Shown here piece after piece: positions 33,158 through 45,302 of a stretch of DNA of 64,000 bases (position 1 is its first letter; each line of letters opens with the position of its first letter). The notes beneath the pieces were generated by a model. It did not search any database and was not told the DNA's origin. It saw only the letters and a list, made by a program, of their open reading frames with translations. The translations under genes and the position numbers were made by a program. This stretch comes from Platanthera guangdongensis (taxonomy: Eukaryota; Streptophyta; Magnoliopsida; Asparagales; Orchidaceae), in assembly GCA_039583875.1 (NCBI GenBank), contig CM077147.1, positions 114,572,440 to 114,636,439 on the forward strand, given 5' to 3'.

Positions 33158-36100
33158 TTATATTTCGAGGTTATGGAGTAGTGTTAGGGTTTCAGGTTCT
33201 TTTTGAAAAGGGTCCCCAGTAAAATATAGTTTTAAACGGTGCCCGTTTACTTTGAAAGTTCCTAGTTCAGGGTTAGAAATAAGAACGGTCCCATATGGCC
33301 AGATTTGTTTAACAGTATAGGGTCCGGTCCATCGGGATTTTAATTTTCCTGGAAATAATTTAAGGCGTGAGTTATATAGTAGGACAAGATCACCTGGTGA
33401 AAAAGATTTTGGAAATTTAATTTTCCTATCATGATAAAACTTAGATCGCTCTTTATAAAATTTATTATTTTCATAAGCGTTTGCACGCCATTCCTCAAGT
33501 TCATTGAGTTGAAATTTACGTTGTTCGGCGGCTAAGTTTGTATCTAAGTTAAGGAATTTTAGCGCCCAGTATGCGCGATGTTCTAATTCTACAGGTAGGT
33601 GACATGCCTTTCCATATACTAAACGATAAGGTGTACAACCGATCGCAGTTTTGAATGCTGTACGGTAGGCCCAAAGTGCATCATCTAATTTGAGGGACCA
33701 ATCTTTTCGATTGGTATCTACAGTCTTTTCTAATATGCGTTTTAGTTCTCTATTGACTACCTCCACTTGGCCGCTTGTTTGGGGGTGATAAGCGGTAGCG
33801 AGTTTATGAGTAACTTCATATTTGGCTAACACTTTAGCCATCTGGGTGTTACAAAAATGAGTACCTCGATCGCTAACTATAGCCCTAGGCGTGCCAAAAC
33901 GTGAAAATAAGGTTTTCAGAAATTTAACGACGACTCTCACGTCAGCGGTGGGAAAAGCTTGCGCTTCAGCCCATCGTGAAACGTAATCGACCGCTACTAA
34001 GATATAACGATTTTTAAAAGAAGGAGGTAAAGGGCCTACAAAATCTATGCCCCATAGATCAAAAATTTCACATTCCAAGTAAAAGTTTTGGGGCATTTCG
34101 TCCCGACGGGAAATGTTACCTGACCGTTGGCAGCGGTTGCAAACGCTTACCAATTTTTGAGCGTCCTTGAACAAAGTAGGCCAAAAGAATCCTGCTTCAA
34201 GGGCTTTACGTGCAGTCCGGTTGGATTGATAATGTCCGCCGGTTGGTCCTTCATGGCAGTGCCGTAATACTTTTAGTCCTTCCTCGTTCGAAATACATCT
34301 TCTAATTACTTGGTCAGCACAGACTCGGAATAAATACGGGTCTTCCCAAAAGTAGTTTTTCAAGTCAAAAAAGAATTTCCTCTTTTCTTGAAGTGAAAAA
34401 GCTTTTGGAAGGACTCGGGCTACTAAATAGTTAGCCAAGTCTACGAACCAAGAAGTAGAAGAGTTTGTTACCTTTTCGAACGCGAGGAGACTTTCTTCAG
34501 GGAATTTATCTTCGATGTCGGCTTCCACGAGTGTATCTGTTGCAGCATTCTCTAGTCGAGAAAGATGATCGGCTGCCAAATTCTCTGCGCCTTTCTTATC
34601 TCGGATCTCTAAATCAAATTCTTGTAATAAGAGAATCCAACGTAATAAACGGGGTTTTGCATCTGCCTTAGTTAGTAAATATTTTAAAGCAGAATGATCC
34701 GTAAAAACTATAACTTTTGATAGTGTTATATAAGATCTAAACTTATCAAATGCAAATACAATTGCCAGTAGTTCCTTTTCCGTGGTCGTGTAATTGGTTT
34801 GTGTGGATGTGAGAGTTTTACTTGCATAATAGATAGGATGAAAATATTTGTCTACTCGTTGTCCTAAGACAGCTCCTACCGCATAATCACTCGCATCACA
34901 CATGATCTCAAAAGGAAAGGACCAGTCTGGGGCTACTAAAATAGGAGAGTTGATAAGTTTGACTTTAATAATATTGAATGCTACTAAGCATTCATTATCG
35001 AATATAAATGGGGCTTCTTTTTCTAATAAATGAGTTAACAGTTTTGTTATTTTAGAGAAATTTTGAATAAACCGTCTATAGAAACCTGCATGGCCTAAGA
35101 AACTTCGAATAGATTTTACATTTGTTGGAGGAGGAAGTTTTTCAATTATTTCTATTTTGGCCTTATCGACCTCGATTCCCTGGGAAGAAATTTTATGACC
35201 GAGAACTAAACCTTCGCGGACCATAAAGTGGCATTTCTCCCAGTTCAACACTAAATTCGTGTCTTCACAGCGTTGAAGAACACGAGCGAGGTTATCTAAA
35301 CACGTATGGAATGAGTCTCCAAATACGGAGAAATTATCCATAAATACTTCCATAACGTCCTCTACTAACTTGCCAAAAATAGCTAGCATACATCTTTGAA
35401 ATGTAGCTGGCGCATTACAAAGTCCAAACGGCATTCGCCTATAGGCGAAAGTACCAAAGGGGCAAGTGAACGTAGTTTTCTCTTGGTCTTCAGGGGCTAT
35501 AGGAATTTGTAAATACCCTGAATAATCATCGAGAAAACAATAATATGAGTGACCCGAGAGTCGCTCTAATATTTGATCTATAAACGGTAGTGGAAAGTGA
35601 TCTTTACGGGTGGCATCATTTAATTTTCGATAGTCGATGCACATCCTCCAACCCGTAACAGTACGTGTTGGAATTAGTTCATTATTAGCGTTTGGCACTA
35701 CCGTTATACCGCCCTTCTTAGGGACGACTTGTACGGGACTAACCCATGTGTTATCTGAGATTGGATAGATAATTCGTGCGTCTAATAATTTCATTACTTC
35801 AGCTTTTACGACATCCTTCATATTAGGATTTAAACGTCGCTGGGGCTGGATAGATTTACGAGGGTTATCTTCCAAAAATATTTTATGCGTACAAAAAGAT
35901 GGGTTGAGTCCTTGGATATCAGAAATTTGCCATGCTAATGCATGGCGATGTTGTTTTAACACTTCTATTAATTCAGACGTTTTTTTATCATTTAATTCGG
36001 CAGAAATGATAACCGGGAGTTTCGATTCGGCTTCAAGGAAAACGTATTTTAAATGTGCGGGAAGTGTTTTCAGCTCGAGGGTTGGTGGTTTTTCATATGA

Positions 36101-37078
36101 AGTTGGGGTTTTTAGAGTTGTAGAAGTTAAGGATATAAAAGGTTCTAAAGGGTCATCGGTAGGTATTTCTTGTGAAAGGGGTAAGTCTGCCAAGTCCGAT
36201 TCTTCTACAGTTATTGAAAGTAAATGAGAATAGGGAAAACCATTTTCCTCAAAAGAGGCTTCCGCAAGATAGCAGGAATCGTCATTTATTAAAGAATTTT
36301 TCATAGAGGGATCTATATCGATAGTAACCTCGTCATCTCCTACTCGTAAGAGAAGTCTACCGTTACTTACGTCTTTTATCGCGCGAGATGTTGCGAGAAA
36401 CGGACGACCGAGAATTATGGGAACATCGGCGTCTTCCTCTATGTCAAGTATAACAAAGTCTACCGGGAAGATAAACTTGTCTATTTTGACCAGAACATCC
36501 TCTACTATCCCTATTGGATATTTAATAGAACGATCTGCTAACTGGATGCTCATTTTTATTGGGCTGGGGTTACCTAATCCTAGTTTTTGAAAGAGCGAGT
36601 AGGGCATTAAATTTATGCTAGCACCTAAATCTGCTAACGCATCTTTTATTAATAGATTACCGAAGAGACACGGGATGGAAAATCGTCCCGGATCGTTTAA
36701 TTTTGGTGGTAATTTATGTAATAAAACGGCTGAACATTCGGCGTTAAGAAAAACTCTCGAAATATCTTCGAGTTTCTTTTTATTTGAAAGTAACGCTTTT
36801 AAATATTTTGCGTATTTAGGCATCTGTGCAATTGCCTCGCAGAAAGGTATATTGATTTGAATTTGTTTTAGAATTTTTAGAAAGTTTTTATATTGTTCAT
36901 CTTCTCGTTCTTCTTTTAATTTAGATGGATAAGGTAAAACAACATGTGGGGAAGAAATTCGCGGGGGTTGAGGAGGCAGAGACGTAACGGGAAGTGGTGT
37001 AGGAAGGATAACCTTAACTTCTTTTTCTACCCTAACGGGTGGTGGTAGCTCCCTGCCACTTCGTAGTTTAACGGCTTG
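33158..37078 (-). pseudogene. Element C pol polyprotein
   Basis: A continuous minus-strand frame of about 1300 codons from the TGA at 37079 to the TAA at 33158, containing a long ORF from Met at 36823. Counting from that Met, protease DLGAS is at 65-69. Reverse transcriptase spans about 340-560, with [20 protein letters not shown] and [12 protein letters not shown]. RNase H follows ([25 protein letters not shown]). Integrase follows, with HHCC (GHYQSN ... CNRCQ) and DDE ([24 protein letters not shown]). The catalytic FMDD box reads FMDN (Asn at 35333-35335), which should disable polymerisation. Otherwise the frame is intact. The polyprotein would be expressed with gag, from which an in-frame stop separates it. 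Confidence 0.9.
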
Positions 37079-38471
37079 TCAACTTGATGGGTTACTGGAA
37101 TGGCCAGTATCCCGCGGATTTGGTTCCGTATTTCCTGGTAAATTACCAGGTTGGCGTTCCGACAGCATTTTTGAAATTTGTCCAATTTGTGTTTCTAAGT
37201 TTTTAATTGATCCGGTCAGGTTCCGAATATTGGACTCATTAATACTGACATATTTCATAAATATGTCTTCTATCGGGGTTGGCCTAAATTGGTGTGGTTG
37301 CGGTGGTGGTATTTGTGGTTGTGGGGGTTGCGGTGCAAATCCACTTGGATTTGCAATCGGAGGGCGTTGAGCATTATTGGGGTTGCTCCATGAAAAATTA
37401 GGATGGTTCCTATATCCTGTATTATAAGAATTATTATTATTATTATTATTATTATGGATTATAGGAAGGTCTATATGAGTTCCCCATATAGTCGACTTCT
37501 TCATTATTATTAGTTGAATTAGGCGGATTCCAAGATGTAGAGGCGGAGGAAGCAGATATTCCTGCCAATTGTTTAGTTAAATTTTCTACTTGGAGTGCTA
37601 AAGTAGAAGAAGTGTCGAGCTCATAAATCCCAGCTTGTTTAGGGCGTGACCTTGGCACGTTCCACTGGTACGCGTTCATGGCCATCTCCTCAAAGAGGGT
37701 TTGAGCGGCCTCGGGGGTTTTGTTATTGAGCGTGCCCCCAGCGGCAGCATCAATGGCTTGCCTGGTTTGAATATTCAAACCATTATAAAATATTTGTACC
37801 TGGAGCCAAGTTGGCAGTGCGTGATGTGGACACCGACGTAGATATTCCTTAAAACGTTCCCAAGTCTCATAAAGAGACTCGAACTCGCCTTGCACAAAGG
37901 AAGAAATATTCGCACGCAGACGTGCGGTTTTTGCAGGTGGAAAATACTTTGTAAGGAATTTTTCGGTCATTTCAGCCCAAGTGGTAATAGATCCTCTGGG
38001 GAGAGAACCTAGCCACTGTTTGGCTTTCGTTCGTAGCGAAAAAGGAAATAAGCGAAGACGGATGGCATCATCAGTGACGCCATTTATCTTAAATGTGTCG
38101 CATATTTCTAAGAAGTTGGACAAGTGTGTGTTTGGATCTTCGTCGGGCAATCCATCAAATTGAACGGAATTTTGAATCATTTGGATTATACTCGATTTAA
38201 TCTCGAAGTTATTATTAGCAATTGTTGGACGAACGATACTAGACCCGGTGTCATCTAAATTGGGTCGTGCATAATAAGACATGGTCCTTTGGGGGACCAC
38301 CTCTAGCATTTGTTGTTGTTCTGCTGCCATTTCTTGTACGTGTGCGGTGCCTACAGACTCTTCCAGATTTAATACAAGCTCTTGATTCAGAGATCGGAGG
38401 CGCCTGCGAAAGGTGCGATCGATTTCAGGATCAACTTCAAGAGTTAAATCAGATGGAGTTCTGCGGGTCAT
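37079..38471 (-). pseudogene. Element C gag
   Basis: Starts at ATG 38469-38471 (MTRRTPSDLTLEVDPEIDR). Its 339-codon frame contains the Athila/gypsy capsid region (RLFPFSLRTKAKQWLGSLP, then FLTKYFPPAKTARLR and LCQGE-like spacing). Near 37455, at an (AAT)n run encoding poly-Asn, the frame shifts. The C-terminal part (37504-37082) then continues through a Pro/Gln-rich region to NPSS and a TGA stop at 37079-37081. Immediately after it, in the same frame, comes [11 protein letters not shown], a junction typical of continuous Athila gag-pol. No zinc knuckle is visible. Confidence 0.85.
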
Positions 38472-38963
38472 ACACTAAAAAAAAGACTTTTTGAGAAAAA
38501 CAAAAAACTGAAAAAGCAGGTTTTATATAAACACAGGTTTTATATAAACTAGTTTTTAAAATATATCTAAACACACAAATATAAACACACAAAAAAAAAC
38601 TTAAAACGGAAAATAACTAAAAACAGGTTTTTTATATAAAACAGGTTTTCTATAAAAGAGGTTTTATAATAAAAAGCAGGTTTTATTATAAACTATTTTT
38701 TTAAGAAGAAAAATTTTATAAAATTAAAATGGTAGGTTAGGTTTTTTTTTGTTAGAATTCGTTAGTGGTTAATAAACTTGTTAATAAAAAGTTAGGTTTT
38801 ATAAAAACAAAGTTTTAAATTCAGGGAATTTTATGTTTGTTTTATTTTTATAAAAACTAAGGTTTTTAAGTAACAAGAAAAAGAAAAGATAAAATTAATA
38901 GCGTTCTTTTTTTTTAAATATTAACACATATAAACTAATCCCCGGCAACAGCGCCAAAAAGCT
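38472..38963 (-). promoter_or_regulatory. Element C leader and tRNA-Asp primer binding site
   Basis: The primer site at 38939-38956 reads TGGCGCTGTTGCCGGGGA on the minus strand, one base from the tRNA-Asp complement. It starts seven bases from the LTR. The remaining leader is AT-rich with repeated caggttttatataaa-like strings (38520-38700). No gene is present. Confidence 0.88.
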
Positions 38964-40976
38964 TGATAAGTAAAGTTTGTTTTAAAGAATATAGATTTGG
39001 TTTTATATAATCTTTTACGTATATAAGTCTATCTCTTTTTTTACTTATATCCTGTGGATTAAGGCAAGAGTACCTATCGCATAGGAGTATATTATTTTGT
39101 AGAAAATATCAAGGTCGTATTTTTCCTGGGAACGGTGTTAATTATTCTACTTTTTAGAACGAACTATTATTTTATCGAACGAACGGAGTGCAGTGTATAG
39201 AAAAAAATTATATATACGTGTTTTTATTAAGATAGGGACTTAGAAGGTAGTCCTTGATTTCAGAATTACTTTGAGAGAATATTAATTCACCTATTAAAGA
39301 ACAACTTTATTCCTTAATTACCTAACTTAACGAGAGGGTCCCTTTGGTAGCATCACTGACTCGAAAGTACGACCGGGGAGGCTTGCGTTTAAAACGGGTT
39401 AACGTAAACGTAGTGTCTCTTCACCTGGTATATGATCAATTAACAGAAAACCCTAGTTAGGATAACTAGAAAGTAGAGTTGAAATAGTTGAAAATAATAT
39501 CCAGCCCAGAGCTCATCTTGACCAAGTGCTAAGGGTTTTTAGCCTCTTCTCAGGATGGGGGCGGTATAAAGTGCAGAAAATAATATCTACCTATCTATCT
39601 TAATCTAGGACTTAAGCTTTCGCTTCGCCTTTCATTCGGGATAGGGTAGTAAAATATAAAATTTTGCAGAGCTTTCGCACTATCTTAATCCAGGTCATAG
39701 GCTTTCGGCTCGCCCTTCATTCGGGATAGTATGAAATAATAAGATTTTGAAAATAATTTTAAAAGCAGTTTCACGCTATCTTAATGCAGGACATAAGCAG
39801 AGCTTCGCCTTTCATTCGGGATAGTATGAAAAAAATAAAGGTGAATAAAACAGTAAAATACTCAGAATTGAATTTGAAAGAGTCTATTTTATAAAGTTCA
39901 AAAATTATTTCAACTTTCTAAAAAGCTGAAAAAAACTAAAATATTACAACTTACAGAACTTTTGAATACTTGAAAGCTACTACCAGTTCCTTGTCAGAGA
40001 GCTGGGGAGTCCTAACAGTTCTTAAGGAAGCTGCTAGTGTTCCAATAATTCTACTCAGCCCTGCCCCTCTATTTATAGGAAAAAAGTAAATGGTTTTGGA
40101 AAAGCACTTTTGGAAAAGTTGTCGAACAGCTTATGGAAAAGCTGCCAAACAGCGTTTGCAAAAGCTGAAAATCTGCTTATAGAACAGCTGGCTATTGGAC
40201 AGCTTGACACGTGGAGGTTTGGATATGGATGGAGCTGACTTGGCTGGATAAGAACTGCATCTGCTGATGGAAAAGCAGCTGATGGATAAACTGGCAGCTG
40301 GCTGATTGAAAAGCTGCTGGTGGGCTGCTGATGGAAAAGCTGGCGGGTTGGCGGGTAGCAGGTTGAGCTGGCGGGTTGCAGGTTGACGGGTTGCGGGTCC
40401 GAGTAGCAGGTTGGGGGCTGGCGGGTTGCGGGTCCTGGAGAGTTGGCGGGCTGGACTAAATCCATTCAAAAAATGCGCTGGCCTGGTCTCGATCCCAAGC
40501 AAACAGAGAGAACAACTAAACACCACTCCACTAGGCCAATTTATCTTTGTTGTTTAAAACCTGCATATAATATATTTATAATATATAAAAATACAGATTT
40601 TATTATACTATAATTTTGACAATCTTATATTATTTTAAAATATAATTATATTATTTACAAGATAATAAAAAATATTGTTTTAATAATATTTTACATTCGT
40701 AATAAAATTTTATTTAAAAGATAATATACATAATATTACTTATATAATATTACTAAATATTAATAATACTATACATATTATATTATAATTTATAAGTACA
40801 GTGTAATTAATTTATATAAATTATATTAACTTTTATTATTATTATTATTATAAATAATTATTTAGAGAATAAAAAAAACAAACAATTTATTCAATAATTT
40901 ACATAAACTTTTACAAATTATATTTAGAAATTAAACTAAAATGTATACTAAAATGTTTATAAATAACTACTCATCA
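38964..40976 (-). repeat. Element C 5' LTR
   Basis: 2013 bp, a direct repeat of 29917-31927, with the TATA box at 40069-40077 (minus strand). It differs from the 3' LTR at scattered single bases, such as aagaatatag against aagaagatag near the start and gggaacgg against gggatcgg. Confidence 0.93.
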
Positions 40977-42988
40977 CAATGCAACATGAATGCAACACCC
41001 GGGCTTCACCCAATGTACCCTACTGCGTATGCATCTAGCACAACATCACATCAATTGGGTATTCACATTTCCCCATTGGCATAAAGCCGCAAACACTAAG
41101 GGAGACACCTCTCCCTCAAACGGCGCACAGGCCGCCACAAGAAATTCTTGCCAAGGCTCCACCCGCTCGTGGGCTTAGCCCCGGGCTTGCCTGCAAGCTC
41201 TGACGTCTCATGCCAGGATTCCAACAAACACAGACCGACCGATTCTAAGAAGCCTTGCTGGACCCCACCCGCTCATGGCCTCTTTGCCCGGGCTTGCCCC
41301 AAGCTTGGCATTCTCGTTAGTCTCACAAAAGGGGACTAGTCTCGCCGGGACACTCTCCACACATGACGCACATGTCACGGGGTAGCCAGCCGACCACGGA
41401 GACATAGCCACGCTTTGGCACAACACAAACCAAGACTCAATACATCGTAATCCCTCTTTGTACTGCAGCGTTCCCGCGCACCAAGGAAACCATCTCCAAC
41501 TCGTGCGGAGCTAACCTTGTCCACCAAGGAAACCATCTCCAACTCATACGGAGCTAACCTTGTCCCTCAAGGAAACCATCTACCGCCACGAGGAGCTAAC
41601 CTTGTCCGGGTTCGACTACACGTACCTTTTCAAGCAAACGGGACAATCATCACCACAACACAAACGACATCTTGCCGCAACAGAAATCTCTACGAATCCC
41701 TATGTTCGTATGCAACATCACCGAGTCGGACTAACGGTCGCGACCACGGCTTCACCCACCATGCCTAATCCGCTAGCGAAGCGGATCTCTAATGCAAAAA
41801 TATGCCGGGGACGGACTCAATCAACCCGGAGGTTCCTCTTGAACCTTGGCAAACCAAAACCCCTCTCATTAGAGCGTTTGGTGCCCAAAAATTAAAGAGA
41901 AAGAAAATAAATGATGCTAGTACATGCATCCTAAGGACCGAGAGGAGAGATGTCGTTACCTTCCGACTCCTCTTCCTTGCCATGGCAAAATAGCCGGATG
42001 GAAATCTTCGCAACGATCTAAGCTTCACGGATCCGGACTCGGTTCGCGATTTGGAGCTCCGAAACCCTTCTTACAGCCCAAGACCTTCTTCTTCTTCCTC
42101 TTTGCTCTAGCTTTTCTCAAGAACTTAGAAAGAGAAGACTTGGAAAACAATGAGGGTTTCCAACCCTAAATTCGGACTTAACTTCCCAAGAGATGGCCTG
42201 AACCGTTAGATCCCAAAACCAGAAAAAGAATGGTCGCGATTCGCCTGGAAAATAGAAGATCTGGGCCGAACACGGCCTGGCACACGCCCGTGTCCAGGGC
42301 CGTGTGCCTCATTCGCCGTCTCAAATCGACGCGCCTGGAATCGCACACGGGCATCCGACACGCCCGTGTTCAACCCGACACGCCCGTGTCCCCAGTGACA
42401 CGGCCGTGTGGCCGGCCGTGTGCCTCCAACAACACGGCCCCGAAACCAACCCGAGAGCTGACACGGCCTGGGACACGCCCGTGTCCCAAGCAGTGTGCCA
42501 AGTCTCGACACCCGTCGACAGGCTTTGTGTCGACACCGGGGAAAAATGTCGAGCGAAGATCGTCGACCAAGCAGGACACGCCCTGTGACACGCCCGTGTC
42601 ACAGGCCGTATGCCCTAGTCTCGACACCTTGTCGAGCAAAAGTGTCGACACTTGGGACGAGTGTCGACACGGCCTCGACACGCCGTGCGACACGCCCATA
42701 TCGCAGGCCGTGTGCCACACTCTCGACACTTTGTCGAGCGAAAGTGTTGACACTTGGGCCGAGTGTCGACAGGGCCTCGACACGCCCTGCGACACGCCTG
42801 TGTCGCAGGCCGTGTGCCCCACTCTCGACACTTTGTCGAGCAAAAGTGTCAACACTTGGGCCGAGTGTCAACACGGCCTAAACACGCCCTGCGACACGCC
42901 CGTGTCGCAGGCCATGTGCCTCCTGCCAGAAACCCAAAAAATTTTCCAGAACTGCAGACTTAACCTCTTGCAAAACAGGGGTGTTACA
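40977..42988 (-). repeat. Chromovirus B LTR, second part
   Basis: Continues the LTR broken at 29916 and ends GGGGTGTTACA at 42988. It is followed by a polypurine tract (minus strand GTTAAGTGGGGGAGAGT, 42989-43005). It contains three 43-bp tandem copies at 41479-41607 (caccaaggaaaccatctcc units). The region 42240-42920 is dense with GACACGCCCGTGTC and GTGTCGACAC palindromes, including three exact-length 102-bp tandem units at 42615-42920. Open frames on both strands here follow from the repeat lengths being multiples of three. Confidence 0.88.
42615..42920. repeat. Three 102-bp tandem units with palindromes, B LTR
   Basis: The string gtgcc recurs with an exact 102-bp step (42611, 42713, 42815, 42917). 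Each unit contains a tcgaca...tgtcga hairpin, a GTGTCGACAC or one-base variant, and GACACGCCCGTGTCGCAGG or a variant. Confidence 0.93.
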
Positions 42989-43353
42989 ACTCTCCCCCAC
43001 TTAACAGAATTTCGTCCCGAAATTTCAAAACAAAAGGGCACAAAACTTAAATTGTACCTGGCATAAAGAGTTCTGGATAATCTTCTAACATGGCCTGTTC
43101 TCGTTCCCAAGAGAACTCCTCACGACCACAGTTGTCCCATCGAACTTTTACGAGTTTGACTTCTTTATTCCGCAACTGCCGAGTCTCCGAATCCTCTATA
43201 GCAATTGGAAGGACTCACGTCCTCAAGTCTTCCTCAATCGGCACCGATGCCGGCTCAATCACTACGCTAGCCTCCACCAAGGCTTTCCTCAAAACGGAGA
43301 CGTGGAAGACGTCATGTAATCCACTCAAATCTGCGGATAGCGCCAACCGATAA
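42989..43353 (-). pseudogene. Chromovirus B integrase C-terminus and chromodomain
   Basis: The minus strand reads LHDVFHVSVLRKAL and, after a TGA stop near 43220, VLPIAIEDSETRQLRNKEVKLVKVRWDNCGREEFSWE and then YPELFMPGTI. This is the integrase C-terminal tail plus chromodomain, parallel to A pol (27198-27500). The stop replaces an Arg codon (CGA to TGA). Element D is inserted after 43353, so the rest of B pol lies beyond D and is lost at the sequence gap. Because it ends at the polypurine tract and the LTR, it assigns the 29296-42988 LTR to this element. Confidence 0.88.
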
Positions 43354-44231
43354 TGAAAGATATGGTACCTAAACACCTAGAGGGGGGGGGGGTGAATAGG
43401 TGACCTAATCCTTTTCTAACTTTGTTGGCAGCTACTTAGTTAAATCACAGAGTTCTAACTACTTTTGCACAGCAAACAGCAATAACAAAACATACACAGC
43501 ACAATCACAGCACAGCACACAGTGTTTTATAGTGGTTCCCCAAGATATGGGTACATCCACTTTCCCCCTTCGCCTATCTAGCAGTGTACTAGATTCGGCC
43601 AAACTCCTGCACTGTCTCAGAACCCAAATTGGTTCCTATCTCAGGCCCAAAGCCTTACAACTCAGCTTTATCCCAAAGCCTACACTCAGCCAATCAAGGC
43701 CTACACTCAGCCAATCCAAGGCCTACACTCAGAGATCTCAATCTCCTACACTCAGGCAAACAAGCCCTACCCTCAGCCTTTATAAATATAGGCTTACAAT
43801 CACTCAGATCCAAAGGATCCTACAAGTTAAAAAGATATTACAAAATATAACTCTACAACTCAGAATAATAAGAGAGGAGTTGAGAGATTCTTGATGAGTT
43901 CTTGGAAGAACTCAGCTGGATTCACCCTGACTTAGCTTTCTTCAAAGCTTCTTGAGTAGAACTGAATAAGGCTGAATCCTCTGCAGTTGTTCCTTGACCT
44001 CTGCCACTTAAGAATCAGAATTGAATCTGAATCCTTCTTCTCAGCCTAGTTCCAGAGACTGATTTCTTGGATGGAGCCCTCTCTCTCCAACTTCTTAGAT
44101 CTGCAGTTGGACTGCAAGATCTTCTTGTGTTGATACCCTTGGTACCACTTCAACAATTTGATCAACCTTGACACCAATCTGATCAATTACTTCAACTTAT
44201 CTCGACAACTATTTCTGTAAACTGTGGGTGC

Positions 44232-44240
44232 CTATTTATA
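44232..44240 (-). promoter_or_regulatory. TATA box of element D LTR
   Basis: CCTATAAATAGGCACCC on the minus strand. The palindrome array ends about 157 bp upstream of it. The same nonamer is found in F, C, I and the internal promoter of D (48677-48685). Confidence 0.75.
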
Positions 44241-44396
44241 GGCATTCTTCATGGTAACCGGCTGGTCCGGTCCATAACTGACTTCTGACATCTCTGCCAG
44301 TTGCTGTAGACCGGCTGGAACGGCAGCTGTCATGTCAACCAGTCACTTCTTGAAAATCTCTATCTGTCTGATAGTGTCGAGACTTTCTGTCTTTAA

Positions 44397-45302
44397 GTGT
44401 CGACACTTATAGACCAAGTGTCGACACAAGTTGTGTAAGTGTCGACACAAGACTACAAGGTGTCGACACAATTCCTTGTATGTCTCGACACAGATTCTTC
44501 TGCATGTGTCGACACTGAAATTGAGTGTCGACACAAGTACTTGTTCTTCAAGCTTTTGCTGAATTCTTCTATGTGTCGACACATCTCCTTTGTGTCGACA
44601 CATCTTCTTGTGTATCTGTCAAGTGTCGACACTTCTTCTTGGTGTCGACACATAGTCTTCTATGTTGAAACTTGCTGAGTGTCGACACAGCTCCTTTGTG
44701 TCGACACACCTTCTTGTTGTTGAGACTTCAGCTGTGTGTCGACACATTCCCTTAGTGTCGACACTTGTACTTAGAATAATTTGCTACTCTTTCTGTTCTT
44801 TGCTAAGTGTCGACACAGCTCCTTGTGTCGACACTTTCTTCAAGTGTTGAGTCTTCTGTTGAGTGTCGACACATTGTGTTGAGTGTCGACACTTACTTCA
44901 AGTGCTGACTCTTCTGATAGTGTGTCGACACATTATGCTGAGTGTCGACACATTCTTCAAATGCTGACTCTTCTACATAGTGTCGACACATTGTGTTGAG
45001 TGTCGACACTTGTACTTAGATTCTGCAGACTTTTGCTGAGTGTCTACACAGCTCCAAGTGTCGACACTTTCTGATGTAGACACTGCTTCACTGGGTGTCG
45101 ACACAGCTCCTTGTGTCGACAATTTCTGTCTGCACTTTTCTTCACTGAGTGTCGACACAGCTCCAAGTGTCGACACTTTCTGTCTGGTGTCGACTCTGCA
45201 TCCCAGGTGTCGACACAATGACTCCAAGTGTCGACACATCTTGTCTGGGTGTCGACATAAGTCTTCTTAAGTGTTGACACTTTCCCTTTGGGTGTCGACA
45301 CA
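44397..45302. repeat. U3 array of the GTGTCGACAC palindrome, element D
   Basis: I count about 29 perfect copies of this 10-bp palindrome plus 7-8 one-base variants in 0.9 kb. They are separated by 8-40 bp of different sequence. Typical contexts are aaGTGTCGACACtt and ctttGTGTCGACACat. It is not a simple tandem array. Confidence 0.95.

Larger units (their letters stand above)
29917..40976 (-). mobile_element. Element C: full-length Athila retrotransposon
   Basis: 11.06 kb with LTRs at 38964-40976 (5') and 29917-31927 (3'), tRNA-Asp primer site, gag, a long pol frame and a polypurine tract. The LTRs start TGATAAG on the plus strand and end CATCA. A nearly perfect 5-bp target duplication flanks it. 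The two LTRs differ by roughly 1 percent by eye, so the insertion is fairly recent. The Athila assignment rests on pol motifs such as [31 protein letters not shown] and the protease [10 protein letters not shown]. Confidence 0.93.

Noticed and set aside
33158..36823. Endogenous pararetrovirus
   Set aside because: Order protease, reverse transcriptase, RNase H, integrase with LTRs and a target duplication is that of Athila. No movement or coat protein is seen.
42230..43066. 278-codon plus-strand frame in the B LTR
   Set aside because: 102-bp tandem units are a multiple of three and keep all frames open on both strands. The composition is pure repeat.
44397..45302. CRISPR-like array of repeats with unique spacers
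   Set aside because: The repeats are 10-bp palindromes at irregular spacing inside the U3 of a plant copia LTR. There are no cas genes, and repeat and spacer lengths do not fit.
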